64,000 bases of DNA from Silurus meridionalis (GCF_014805685.1 NC_060901.1:22504405-22568404); one strand, 5' to 3'. Counted from the first letter of the stretch, positions 25,501 through 40,800 are shown. Translations and numbers: made by a program. Notes: generated by a model from the sequence alone, not told the origin.

Positions 25501-28500
25501 ACCCTATCTTTTTTAATTCTATCTCACCGTAGACCTGTAGGTTGTAGTTTCTGCTATCCACTCCAGCTCGGTTGGATGCCACGCAAGTGTACGTTCCTCC
25601 GTCTGACACCTGAACACGTGCAATGCTGACAAACACCAGGAGAAGTTGGTTACAATCAAACTTGAAGTGTCAACAGTGTCACTGTTTTAGAGAAATATGT
25701 AAAATTCAATCCTTGTTTTATGTGGGAAACATAAATCGGAGTTTTCTCACAAATATATTTAGTATATATCACTTATAAGTTTGTTTAGTCTCCGCCACGC
25801 ACTTTGACCACAGTGTCATTGTGGCTACTCGATCTATACCGGAAACACCATTTTGTTCTGCGCATGTGTGAAATCGCTGCTACTTCCTGTCATCATCAAC
25901 GTTTCTAAGACAGTTTATTGATATGGATTCTTTTGTGTTTTATGTACAGCTAAAAGAATTTCTCTTAAAAGGAGAAAATTTTTGACAATTCCGCATATCA
26001 AGGGAGTAAATAAATGATGGAAGGAATGAATTAATTTATGAATAAATACACTGAATCAATAAATAAATAACCGTTTTGTGTGTTTCTGAAATGCAGACAT
26101 TTGTTAAACTACGCTAAAATAAAAAAACTAAATTAAAACTAAACTAAATTATTTTTTTTTTATTAAATTTTTCCATCATTTTTTTTTTTATTTAATCAAT
26201 TTAATTTGTGCCTGTTTAAACAATTACTCAATTTTATCAATATAATAAAAAAGTGTATTGGATTAATTTTATTTATACTTTTTTATTTTTATATTCTTTT
26301 TATTTAAACCAAGCAGGGATTTTATTAAAAAAAAAAAAAAAAAAAAAATTGCAAACAGTTAATGCTTACAAATTGTATTATTATTATTAATAATTATAAT
26401 AATAATAATAAAAAAATAACAAGCAGTCTACCAAAAAAATGTTCTCCAGCACCTGTGATATGTTTTTCCAACTTCTAAAATCTCTTTATTCTTACATTTC
26501 TGTTTGGTGTATTAGTCAGGTTCTAAATGGATAATGTGAAAGTGTTTACCGGAGGACTTGTCCAGCAGACAGTGGGCGCATGTGCGAGGACACGGATAGG
26601 GGCAGGCCGTTTTTCAGCCAGTTAAGCTGTGGTGGAGGAGATCCATTGGCCACACACTCAATGTTCACTGAGCTGTCCACAATTGTCGTCAACACCTCAG
26701 GTGCATCCTTGTTATTTTGGATCACTGGAGGGACTGGGGAGAAGCAGGTTTTAAAATAACAAGGGTCTCACTATTGATTCATTCATTTCTCTAATTATTT
26801 TCGTTATTGAGGACAGAAAGTTTAACTCACCATAGACATTAAGGTTAAAGATTCTATCCTCCTCCCCGGCCGTGTTAGTGGCCACACATGTGTATTTGCC
26901 ACTGTCTGTTGTGTGGGTTGCGGTTAGTGTGAGGGTACTGCCATCTGGGCTGATTCTTAAGAGAGATAATGAAGAGAGACATGCAATATTGTGCTTAAAT
27001 GAAATAATGTATTTGTGTGGAATAAAAAGATCCATCCATCCAGCAATTCATCCATAAATTCTTCCATCAATTCATCCATCCATCCATCCATTAAACAGTG
27101 CCACTAAGACACACTGGACTACATGCAGTATTGTTGTGAAAAGTTTGTGCGATATCTTTTAACATGTCCTTTCAAGATATTATGTCAAATATGATATAAT
27201 GCCTTATTATCTCATTATTTCTAGATATTACGATATTAATTGACCACCATTCTGGAACCGAATCCCACTAAAGCAACATCTGGCTTCCTCACAGCTTGAG
27301 AAACAGCATTAAAGTAAGATGATCATTAATACTACAAGGAAATATTTCAATTACTGATGGATTGTGGGGTGTAAAATATTGTAACGCAATGAAATAATAA
27401 GATTTAAATTTATGCCATTCATCAGACGCCCTTCTTCAGAGCGAGCAGTTGAGGGTTTAAGGGCCTTGCTCAAGGGCCAAGCAGTGGCAGCCTTAAGCAC
27501 TGATCTACCACCTCCCATTCAACATACATTTTTTTTTTTTGAAGAACTTGAATTAATGAAGTTTTGAAATTGAGTTAAGTCAAAACAATGAGTGTCAAAA
27601 GAAGTCACTTTGAAGTCACATTGCACTTGAAGGCTTCTACAGACACTCGTCTCACACACACCTGATATTCGCGAGGCCGGTCCGGCTCAGAGCTTTTCCG
27701 TCCTTCAGCCACTGAATTGTAGGTGCTGGAGTACCTTTAGCATGGCACAACAGCTGAATGCTATCATTCAGCAGAACACTCGTCTCACCGGGCATCTCAG
27801 ATCCAATGATGCTGGGTGGCACTAGAAAAAAAATGGAATAAATGGAATTTAAGAGCTGAAGTACGCATTTGGTTAAGCTGTAATCGGCTGTATATTTACC
27901 CTGTATAGTGAGATGGTAGGTTTTCTGAGCTTGGCCTTCAATGTTCGAAGCCAGGCAGGTGTAGGTGCCGCTATCGGAGAGCTGCGAGCGAGCAATCTGC
28001 AGCTTACCCCCTCCTGACAGGATGTGCATCTCCAGTGACTCGGAATTCTCTAGAAATCAAAAACAACAGCATTGGGGAAGCCATTACTGAGGTCTGACTC
28101 TAGATGCAAATGTTAACACCAGTAGAAACAGCTTAAATGCACTTTACAAGCCATTATGTGGTTTTAAAAACAAGAATTTTGTATATAAGCTCTAGTATCT
28201 CAGAGTATGATCTCAGGATCTTCAAAATAGCTTCATTGCCATAACTTTATTGCCATAACTACATCGAATCCAGCTGTTCTCACCGATTACTCTGCCATTC
28301 TTTAGCCAGGTGAGGCTGGGATGCGGGATACCTGTGGCATCACAGGCAAAGCTTACTGGGTTACTGATGGTCTCCACCACATTCTCCTCGGCAGGGCCAT
28401 CTATACTTGGAGGCACTGATCGCATAAAGACTTTATTAGCAGAATTGCTTCTGTTTTTACACATACTGTACATGAACCAGTAAGCAAGTTTATGATATAA

Positions 28501-31500
28501 TATGATGAAAAAAAAAATCCATTTTCCAACCATAGATGTTAACATGGAAGTTCTTGTCCACCTGGCCTGCTACGTTGCTGGCCTTACAGACGTATAAGCC
28601 AGTATCAGACACCTGAAACCCAGAGAAGATATATGACTGTAAAAACAATTGCATATATGGCCGTGGTTACAGTAAAAAACGACTCCGCACACCTCTGTTG
28701 GTTTAATTTCCAGAGTTTGTCCATTAGCGAGGATGCGCAGGTTGGTGGTCTCGGAGACGAGACGTCCATTCTTGTACCAGGTGATTGTGGGAGGGGGGAC
28801 GGCGTTAGACTGGCACTCCAGAGTGACGGAGTTTCCCACTTGCACGCTAATCACTACAGGTGAGTCTCCGCTGCTGTCCTTGATGCTGGGAGGTACTGTA
28901 GCAGAGAAGAAAAATGTCACTCACATTTTGGATGATGGGATTCAGGTAGTGGGAGGCCATCAGGGCCAGATGGTCTTCTATGCTGGTCTAAACTCTGATC
29001 ATCTCAGTTTGCGCTACTTCAAGTAGAGTATAGTTATGTTAGAGCTTCTATCCAATCAGGTTTAAGCCATCCATCACGTGTTACTGTTGTCAAAAAAATC
29101 TGCAGTAAACCCTTCAAAATCAAAAGTGGGGCATGAAATCCAAGCTTTTGCTTTAACCAATAAGATTTGGAGCTGGTGACACCAGGGCCATCTAGCAGGC
29201 GTCCAATCACATCCGGATTTTTACGTCCTTTGATCAGATGATCAGAGAGCGCACTAGTCAGAGCTCGCAAACCACATCTGTAGCAAACTGCACAAGCTCA
29301 AATATATGCATTTGGATTTAAAAGCTGCTTTTTTGTTCAGTTTTTTCGAAAGCTGGACCATTGTGTGGAAAAGGTCGGCCACAAAAACAAAAAAAACACT
29401 TTTTCATGAACCTTTTCTATTTTTGCATTTTCTTTAATGTAGAATTTGCACCAAAACACACAATTTGCTTCCATTTAAAATCCCCAGGTAAACCGTAATA
29501 CAAAGAAAAAATGCACGGAAACCCCGGGGGTCATGTTACGAGGGGAATATCGATGCTTCTGCTAGAAATGATGTATAAGGGAGGTGCAGCTGTGGCTCCA
29601 GTGAAAGGAGACTTGTTCAATTGTGTTCATTGGGTTTCTTGCTTTAGTAATGACTTTCATTCACACTGTATGAGATTCCTGTCTGTTCTACTGCATTTTC
29701 TCTAGAACATTGATGGTTTTCTATACATAGGGATGCATGCATACTGACCAAAAACTGTGAGGTAGATGATCTTTTGTGCCTCTCCTGCTGCGTTAATGGC
29801 TACGCAACTGTACTTTCCACCATCGGACATTTTAGCCTTAAGGATCTGTAATGTACGGCCACCTGAAAGATGCAAAAAAATTACATCACACAGACACAAT
29901 ATCAATGTTTACTGTATAAGCATATATTTTGTTTTTGGGTATACATTTATACCTGGCATAATGAGAGAATTGCTGTGAGCCTGTACAGGCTTCCTGTCTT
30001 TTAGCCAGCTCAGGGTAGGAGGAGGGAATCCTGTGGCCTCACAGCTCAGAGAGACGAAGTTGTTTACCACCACAGTTGCGTTCTCCATATTTACACCCAC
30101 TATAGAAGGAGGAACTACAGCACACAGCAATACATATGAATTGAATCAGACCTCTGGAAAGCTTGAACAAACAAAAAATGTAACCGTAATACACAGAATT
30201 GCCAAAAAACTCACCGTGGACATTCAGGCTGAAGTATTTCTCGGAACTTCCAGCGACATTTTCCGCCACACACACATAGCGGCCTGTATCGGTCACGTGC
30301 GCGTTCGAAATCTGTAACACAAACACAGTATGTCCACCCAAACCATTCTCTATGTAGAGTAGACGATTCCTAATTATCCTTTAACACCATAATACAAAAT
30401 ATACACTATATCACTGAAAGTTTGCGGACATCGGTCATAGTCTGAATTTGCTCTTAGAATTCCCTCCACTCCTCTGGGAAGATGTTCCACTAGATTTTAA
30501 AGTGTGTTCATCAGCCACAAGGGTGTTCTGTAGGAATGGAGCTCTATAGCAGACCAAGATCTTCCTCTGCAAACCATTCAAATCACATCTTTTTGGAGCT
30601 CAGTTTGTGCACAGGGGCATTGCCATGATGGAACAGGTTTGGGTTTCCAAGTTAATGCACAATTTTATGATACCACAATTTCAATGTTAATTTATTCACA
30701 ATTTGCTCTTATAATATCTTCCGCTCTTCTGAGAAGATGTTCCACTAAATTTGGTAAAAATTGGTGTTTAATCAGCCACAAGGTTGTAGGTGACATGAGC
30801 AGGCCTGAGGAACCTTTTCACATTTTTCTTTTTTTGTTTGGTTTTGTTTATTTTTCGTATTTTTTGACATATCTTCCGATTTCTTTTAATAAGATTGACA
30901 AATAAAATTTTAATTTGTTCAATAGGGTTTACATTTGCAGCCTTTGGGGGATGGCCAAATTACAGCCAAGCAGTTGAGAGTTAAGGGCCCTGCTATAGGG
31001 TCCAGCAGGGGGAGTTTTGTGCTGCAGGGATTTGAACTTTGAATTGGAAGGTCACATGTTTTAACCACTAAGCTACCACTATAGGGTTTGAGCTCTATAG
31101 CAGAAGATCTTCTACTCCAAACCATGTGAAGCATATCTTCATGGAGCTATATCTTCAGGGGCACTGTGATGCGGGAACAAATTCGTTTTCATTCTACTGC
31201 CTCCAAAGACGTCCTGTACAATTGTGTATATCCCTTTAGTGCGTCTCACCTGCAGCGTTCTGCCGCCTGACAGCAGAGTGTGTGTTTTATCCAGAATTAA
31301 AACCAGGCCATCTTTAAACCAGCTGATTTTAGGAGCAGGGCTTCCATCCGCATGGCACTCCAACAGCGTGGACTTATTCACCAACACCGTCACGTCCTCA
31401 GGAACATCTCGGTCAGCTCCACGGATAAAAGGAGGCACTGCATGCAGAAACACACACAAACCCCTCAGTCAGAAGCCAACAGCCAACAGTTGGTTCCATA

Positions 31501-32930
31501 TGTTGCTACATCCTTTTTCTCAGAATTACGTACACAAGACTCTAACATCATACTGGACTGAGTCTTCTCCGGCCTCGTTCACGGCCACGCACGTGTATCT
31601 TCCAGAGTCCTCGGTTTGAGCTAGGGGGATCTGTAGCACTCTACCGCCTGTACATGAAACGTAATAAGAACACAATATGATTGTTTTAGAGCAACTGAAG
31701 AACAAGAGAATGTTTTAGGGATGCACCGATACAAGGAGGTATCAGAAAGTTTTGAGAATAGTTCTGCAACACGCCAACAGATGGCAGCACAAGGCTGCAT
31801 GCACAGTCAGGAAACAGACGTTTGACATGTTTTGGCAATAAGGTGTTTTGAGTGGCAAGCAAGTTTAGGAGCGGAAGAACATCACTGGAAGATGACGAGA
31901 CGTAGAAATTGTAATTGTGTAAAATGTAGAAAGCACATGAAACAGTCCAGAAGATCCTCACATGTGATTTGCTCACGTGATTTATTCAGGTCAGAAACGA
32001 TACTATGCGTTTGAAGATGACAGAGTTAGGGGCGTTGCTCAAGCGCCCCACAGATACTGACTTTCCGTGGTGGGACTTCAGCTTCAGCTGTGTAGGGCGT
32101 ACTTACCAGGTAAGATGAGCACTCGGCTGCTGGACGTGAGCGGATGTCCGTCTTTGTACCAGGTGAGAGTGGGAGGCGGCACAGCGTTGGTCTCGCAGTA
32201 CAGCGAGATGGGATTATTCAGAATGACATCCTTCAACTCACCAGCAGAGGTAATACCAGCACCAGAGTCGCCATTTCTCTGGAAACTCGGAGGAACTGAG
32301 AGAAAAGAAATGTTCATATACTGTAGACTAGGCCATGTCTAGAATTACGACAATTTTAAGTATATATTTGCGGGAACCTATCTCACAGCAAGTTGCAGAA
32401 CGGAATGTTCAGGAACGTAAGAAGAACATTTTTATGTTTCCACTAACAAATTTCATACATTTTTTTAAAACATTATTGTATAAGGAAGCACTGTAAACAC
32501 ATTCCCCTTTTTTTTACATAGTACAAATGAAGTAAATAAAATATACGATATAAATAAGAAGTAAATAAGATTAAGATTTTAATATTTTTTCATCAGGGGT
32601 GACCATATTGTAAGCCAGTAGAGGGAGCCATAAAGGTATTATATATTGAAGGAATTAATATGGGAAAACATTTTTTACCATTGTGTTAGACATAGAAAAG
32701 TGTGTGGAACCCTGTTCACCTTGTATATTTACATCAAAGTCCTTTTCATCCTCGCCTGCAATGTTGGTGGCCACGCAGGTGTAGCGGCCCGTATCAGACA
32801 CCTGCGCCTGCTTTATCTGGACTATTCGCCCATTAGGCGTTACTGTAATGCGCTCATCCGTCTTAAGGATCTGAAGAACAAAGGAAAGACATTTGATTGC
32901 CAAACTATAACATGAGATTAATGATTGAAA

Positions 32931-32980
<50 letters not shown>

Positions 32981-35900
32981 ACCTGTCCATCCTTGTACCA
33001 GTGTAGAGTGGGGACTGGGATTGCCTGAGCTTCACACTCAAGTGTCAGTGTGTTGTTAACTTTAATTTTAATCTCTTTGGATCCGAAGCCATCTCCATGT
33101 ATGCTGTCCTTATTGATAACGGGGGGAACTTTGAAGAGGAGAAACACACTGTTTAACAAACATGGTGCTCACTAGCGTGTGAAAACACCTTAACCAAAGT
33201 TTATACTCACTATAAACTTTGACCTCGTAGTTTTTCAGGGTTTCTCCTGCTTCGTTGGTGGCCACACATGTGTATCTCCCAGCATCCTCTTCTTGCGCAT
33301 TCAGGATTTGAAGAGTACGCCCTCCTGTGGGGAAAATCAACTCCATTCATGTCACGTATTCAATACAAAACTAAACTAAAGTTGCTACGATATGTGTTTT
33401 AAAAGCATTCCTGACGTATTAGTTACGCTTCAGAGATACAGCTACAGCTGGTACCTGGCAGTACCCGGACGTTACGGTTGGACTCAAAAGGTGTCCCGTC
33501 TTTGAGCCAGGTGATGATGGCGGGCGGGTAGGACTGAGCCTCACACACCAGAGATGTAGGACTGTTCAGCGTCACAGTCACCTCCTCAGAGGATCCCTCT
33601 GGCCCTGAGCCAGTGATGGTGGGTGTAACTGGGAAACATGTATAAATACATATATATATATTTGGCGGACCAGGAAAAACTATTCTCAGGGTAAAATCTT
33701 GACATATAAACAGTAAATAAAAACATTTCTAAACTTAACACAAGTTACATTAGGAAAAAGGGTGCTAAAAGATGATTTCATTGAGACTGCAATGCGTACC
33801 GAGGACATTGAGATTAAAGTGTGCGCTCCTGTCTCCGGCACTGTTGGACGCCAGGCAGCTGTACCTGCCCGTGTCAATCACCTGGGCGTCGTTTATATGA
33901 AGGAAGCGCCCGTAGGACATCACCTGCAGTTGCCCCTCGCCCAACACCGGCTGCCCATCCTTTAACCAGGTGATCTCAGGCACTGGGTTCCCTAAAAGGC
34001 ACCAAGGATGAAAAGTCAGAATTGTAGTGTAATAGCGATAAAACAGTAATAATAATTAATAAATTAAAAAACAGTAAACATAATTTCTGATATTTTTAAA
34101 GGAGGGGTCGGGTCAGTCTGTAACAGAAAATTACATGGTGGGTGCATAGTACTGGTTGGGTGAAACTAATAAATGATTTTAGGCCATGAATGACAAATTA
34201 TAAACTTCTAATTATAAAAATAACATATAACCAATGTTAATAACTAGAGCTCAGATTAATCAACCGATTTTATCGGATAGTGGATAAAAAAAACAAAAAA
34301 AACCCAAGCAAACAAACCTAAAACAGCATGTAAAATAATCCTTAACTTTATTACATAAATAAAAAATAAAAAAGACGACTGAATCATGAAAATGTGCTAA
34401 AGGAAATAAATAGATTCATGAATAAATATAATTATATAATTAATAAATTCTAAATAAAAAATATAGTATAGCACTCTCAGTGCAGCGCGCAGCCTCACAT
34501 GTAACATACCATTTGAACCCTAATTTTTTTTTGGCTTATAAGTTGAGTTCCTCAACTATGGCAACCATATTTTTGGTCTTAAGTCAAGTCTAAAAGTAGC
34601 TCCATATTGAATTTACATTTTACGACATTTTATTGAGAGCGATTTACATTTTATATCATTCATACAACTGTGCAGCTATAAGGTTAAGGGCCTTGCTCAG
34701 GGGCCCAGGAGTGGCAGATTGGTGTGGCTGGGATTGGAACTCACAATCTTTAGATCCAAAGTCTAATGCCTTAACCACTAAGCTACCACCTCCTTCAAAA
34801 TAATAATAATTCAAAAGGCTTAAGACCTAATATTGTACTTAAAAGCTGTATTTTCTTTGTAATCCTCCCATTGATTAATTACCTATAATGTATAATTTAT
34901 TAGATTACTTACCTATAGGTTAATTGTATATTTATTAAACACACCACTAATTTGGTGGATGACCTACCGGTGACCTCGCAGACCAGAGTGATGTTTTGCC
35001 CTTCCTTTACCCTCACATCCTGTATCCCCCCTTCGTTTACAATGCTTGGAGGAACTGATGAGAAAGAAGCAGCCAAATTTAAAAAGAAAACATAGAAAGT
35101 GAGATTAGAGTATTTTTTTCTTTTAACGTGTTACTACTGTTACCTAGTACATCCAGGTCAAAGTTCTTCCTGTCTTCTCCTGCGGTATTGGATACGATGC
35201 AGGTGTACCTTCCGGCATCGTCCGCTGCGGCATGCATCAAACGCAGACTCCGCCCACCTATAATGATCGCATATAAAATATATATAGTATAAAAGTAAAA
35301 TATATAAAAAAGATATTTCAAGATTTAGAGAGATGTGATCAGACTGCCTATTTTTTTTAGCTTTATCATGATCTGATATAGTTTCTCATATCTTCTCCTA
35401 CTTATTTTTATTTTCCCATCTCTTCTCTTATTTTACATTTCTAGTTCCTTTTATCTAATGCACGATTTACATTTCACTGAAAGTTGTATACTGCATATAA
35501 ATATGTTTGTGACGGAGAAAAATCTTGAATCATTTTAATTAACAGGGACGAAGAATGCCATCCTCGACTTCTACCTAAAACGATGAATCTGTTTCATTCA
35601 ATGTTTCAGCAATCCACATTAATCACGTTCATGTCTCGTTCACGTCTCGTATGTAATAGACGAACCACGAAGTGTCTGAGTGAAGCTTGCTGAGGCTTTC
35701 AAACTCCACTCATATCGTCTACACAAACTATACCTGGATCTCTCTCGTGTTGGATCACTTTCCAAACATAAATCCTGCACCACTGTTTATCTTTTTCAAT
35801 CCTCCTTTTAATACTGTTGACTTGGGTCAAGATTTATAGTACCTGGCTAGCAACCTATAGCAAGCTAGGTCACAGACTCCAGGAATTCTGGACTCATCCC

Positions 35901-37754
35901 ATTAAAAACATTTTAGAAGAAGTAGCAGCTGATAAAGTACCTGAGATGACCCGAACCGAACCAGACAGGATGATTGAAAGGCCGTCTTTCAACCAGGTGA
36001 TGACCGGTAGGGGGATTCCGGAGGCCTCGCACGTGAGAACCACTGGATTTCTCACCACAACGGTCACGTTTTCAGTCTTGTGTGTGTTTCCGATAATGCT
36101 TGCTGGAACTATAAACAAAAGCATACAACCACACAAATAACATATAAAAAAAAAAAAAGCAATTTTAATTGTAAATGTAATTACATGTATTAGAAACTAT
36201 TCTAGTTTCACGTCCTTTGATTGAATGGTCGGAGAGCGCACTAATCAGAGCTCGCGACCCGCATCTGTAGCAAACTGCACAAGCTCAAATATCTTCGTAG
36301 GGATTTAATAGCTGTTGTTTCATTCCACAACAACCGAAATAAATAGATTTTGGTCGCAGATACACTTACGAGGACATTTACAAGATGGGCTTTTTTCGCG
36401 AAAATTGTTTTGCGTTTTCTTTCCTGTACAATTTGCACAAAAACACACAATTTGCCTTCATTTCAAATCCCCAGAAAAAACGTAATGCACAGAAGTAATT
36501 CAGAGAAAACCCTGGGGTCATTTTATGACGTTAATATCAATGCTTCTGTTTGAAATTATGCATGCGAGCTGTGGTTCCAGTGAAAGGAGACATGTTGAAT
36601 TGTGTTCATTGGGTTCCTTGCTTTAGTGATGACGTTCATTCTCACTGTATGATATTCCTGTTTGTAATGCAGCGCACTGTTCTACGTTTCTCTATAATAT
36701 TAATGGTTTCTAAAACCGTGGTAGGTTGATTCAAGTACGGTGCCACTTAAGGCCGAGGTGTGAAATGCACGACCAGCCACATATTATATTATTGATGAAA
36801 GGTTTTAAATAGTAAGACAATTTCTTAAAAATTATAGTTAGTAATTTTGCCCAAACTAACCCTTTTTATATAAGAATCAAAACTCTAACTGTAAAAGAAG
36901 AAATTGGGGTTGGGGGAATTACATGAAAAGCATTATAAAGTGTGGTCTGTGCTTTAAGTGAATTGCTTCTGCTCTGTGTTCTCACAATCATTTCTTACCA
37001 TGAACAGTGACATCATGTTTGCTCTCATCCTGGCCAGCCACATTGACAGCGATGCAGGTGTATCGACCAGTATGGACCACCTGAGCGTCTCTGATACCGA
37101 GGAGTCGGCCGTCGCTGAGGATCTGAACCCCAGAGCCGGTTCCCAGAGGTCTGCCATCTTTCAGCCAGGTGATGGCAGGCCTGGGCACACCGTCCGCCTC
37201 ACACTGCAGGGTGACGTCTCCTCCCCGTACTACGGTCACGTCACCTTTCTCACTGCCCAATGAGCTAATGGAGGGACGAACTGATGGGAGGACAAGAAAG
37301 GTTTCAACTCTTATTTACGTCAAATAACATTTTTAATTACCCTAAATTACCACAATTTATAACCGTGAGTTTCACTCCATTTTGCCCACTGAGGAAAAAA
37401 ACTAAAATTTTATTACGCTCCACAAGTAGATTTGAATAAAAAATATAGATTCCAAATGAATTTGGTCTTTGTGTTACGCCCCCTGGCCTAAAATCGTTGC
37501 ATCTTTTACTACTATGAATATGAAGGAAAGAACATGACTTGTTTGAGCTTTGGGAGTAAACAGGGTACCGTAGACTTGCAGGCTGTACTCTTTGACAGCT
37601 GTGCCAGTGGCACTGGAGGCCTGGCATGTATAGGATGCAGCATCGCCCCTCTCTGCGCCTGTGATCTGCAGCTGACGGCCCCCAGACAATGCACGTACAC
37701 GTGAGTCCGCCTTCAGCTCCGAGCCTGCATTAACATATATATACTCACACACAT

Positions 37755-37836
<82 letters not shown>

Positions 37837-40800
37837 TCACACACACATGAGGTGGTATAAAAAAGTTTCTAGACTAGCATTGTAACACGCCAATAGATGT
37901 AGGCACAAAGCTGCACGCACAGTCACAGGGAGCACCGACCTTCATAAAGCAATGTGCCAAAAGACAAAAAGCTGGGCAACTCTCCCTTACACATGAGTTT
38001 CTTGCCGGAAACGACGTAATCTCACTTCCGCACCCTTCCTACTCGGCATATTTTTCTCCTGAAGTCTTCGCACTCTTCCCGAAGATCAAGATCCAGGTGA
38101 AAGGTCTCCGTTTTGACACCAATGCAGAAATCCAGCAAGAATCGCAGAAGACTTCCAAACAGGAAGTGACAGGAACGCTGGAAAGTGCTGTATTGCTGTG
38201 CAAGGGGACTATTTTGAAGGTGATAGTAGATAAATAAATAAAATACTTTCTAGTAAACAGAGCTAGTCTCGAAACTTTTTCATACCACTTCGTATACATA
38301 TATATAAATCACGACTTATGAAAAAAAGTTCATGATGATGATCTTACCATTCTTCCTCCATGTAAGACTGGGAGGAGGGATTCCACTGGACTCGCAGACT
38401 AATGTAATAAGGCCACCCACAGTCACCGTCAGAGAGGACACTTCATCAGAGCCACGAATACTCGGTGGAACTGAGTGAAAGAGTACCATGGCGTCAATCA
38501 GGCTGCACTACAAGAACCCATTCATTTATACTTCAATTAAATAAATATTAGCTATGATATTGTTGAAATTACATCATTCTAAATATTATTAAATATTCCA
38601 TCAGTATGTTTCCACTTCTCAAAACAAATTCTGAGCTTATAATGTGATATAAAAGAAAGGCACATTTATGCTAAAAAGAAAGGCATATTTATGCTAAACA
38701 AATGTATCAAATAAATACCATAAAAATATTGAAAAAAAAAAAGAATTATAAATCATTATGCACCTATTTTTTACATTATTAATAGAAGTCGACTGATAGC
38801 TAGGTTTGATTGTACTTGCTGGTAACCGATTAAATTTTTTAATGGATACAGAATAAAAACCAAACAAATATAAAATGTAAAATAGTACTGACTTAATAAA
38901 TTATAATTAAAAAAGAAAAAAAAAAACGGTCAGGAAAATGTGCTAAATGAAATAAATATGAATATATTAATTATATTCATAAATATTGAAAAAAATTGTT
39001 TTGTTCTTGTTTTATTCATGATCGCGACCAAACAATCATTGTTTCCTCATGATCAGTACTTAATTTTTCTGTGTTCGTCATAAAAGCCTGTTTTAGAGGC
39101 AGCAATTGTATAACTGTAACTATAACAATCTGTATAACTCAACCCGGAAAAACTATTGGTATGGATTTCTGCAATCACTCCCCACAAAACCATCGACCTC
39201 TCAACAGTGTGAATATCACTGTAATGCTCTGACTTACCCCACACATTCAGATTGTAGTTCTTTTCCGTTTTCCCAGCCACGTTCGTGGCCTCGCACGTGT
39301 ACCTGCCTGTGTCCTGTATCTGAGCACTCGCAATCTGCAATCACAAGGCAGGTTATTACACAAATATGTCGGCGCTATTGCGCTCTTTGTCCACCAAATA
39401 AATTAAGAGAATAGAATATCGGGAATAATTTAATACACATTCATAGACAATCTTCTTCTTCTTCTTTCGGCTGCTCCCATTAGGGGTCGCCACAGCGGAT
39501 CATCCGTCTCCATACCACCCTGTCCTCTACATCTGCCTCTTTCACACCAACTACCTGCATGTCTTCCCTCACCACATCCATAAACCTCCTCCTTGGCCTT
39601 CCTCTTTTCCTCCTACCTGGTGGCTCCATCTTCAGCATTCTTCTACCAATATAATTCATGTCCCTTCTCTGCACATGTCCAAACCATCTCAATCTCGCCT
39701 CCCTCACCTTGTCATCAAAACATCCTACATGTGCTGTCCCTCTAATAAACTCATTTCTAATCTTGTCCATCCTCGTCACTCCCAACGAAAACCTTAACAT
39801 CTTCAGCTCTGCTACCTCCAGCTCTGCCTCCTGCCTTTTACTCAATGCCACTGTCTCTAATCCATACAACATCGCAGGTCTCACCACAGACCTATAAACT
39901 TTCCCTTTCATTCTTGCAGATACCCTACTATCACAAATCACTCCTGTCACTCTTCTCCACCCACTCCACCCTGCCTGCACTCTTTTCTTTACTTCTCTAA
40001 CACACTCTCCATTACTTTGCACTGTTGACCCCAGGTACCTGAACTCCTCCACCTTCTCCACCTCTTCTCCCTGCAACCGCATCACCCACTGCCCTCCCTC
40101 TCATTCACACACATGTACTCTGTCTTACTCCTACTGACTTTCTCCACCTCTCCAGGCTCTTCTCAACCTGCTCTCTACTCTCACCACAAATCACAATATC
40201 ATCTGCAAACATCATAGTCCAGGGAGACTCCTGTCTGACCTCGTCCGTCAACCTGTCCATCACCACTGCAAACAGGAAAGGACTCAGGGCCGATCCTTGA
40301 TGCAGTCCAACCTTCACTCTGAACCAGTCTGTCGTACCTACTGCACACTTCACTGCCGTCACACTGTCCTCATACATGTCCTGCACCACCCTTACATACT
40401 TCTCTGACACACCTGACTTCCTCATACAATACCACAACTCCTCTCTTGGCACTCTGTCGTACGCTTTCTCTAAATCCACAAATACACAATGCAACACATT
40501 CATAGACAATAATATATTAAAATCAATGAATCAGGGAAGCTCGTTTCCCACCTGCAGCAAACTGCCATCCTCAGACACGCTCAGTCCTGGCTTCCTGTAG
40601 AGCGGCCGTCCGTCTTTATGCCAGCTGAGAGTGGGCAGAGGAATTGCGTCGCTCTGGCAACGCAGCTCCACCGAACGGCCAATCAGGACTGTGCTGTTCA
40701 CTTCTTCACCCATGATGTTGGGCGGGACTAAAGCAAAAACGTAAGCACACGTGTCATGAATGTGGTACGATCTCTTATTTCTATAGTTGTCTTAGAAAAT

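Noticed and set aside
30928..31083. tRNA gene suggested by A- and B-box-like motifs
   Set aside because: Part of a dispersed SINE with a body and GCGTCTGCCAAATG-type tail in other copies; no intact cloverleaf.
39480..40509. 201- and 134-residue minus-strand ORFs as a host gene
   Set aside because: They are reverse-transcriptase parts of a LINE, flanked by a target-site duplication and split by a frame break.
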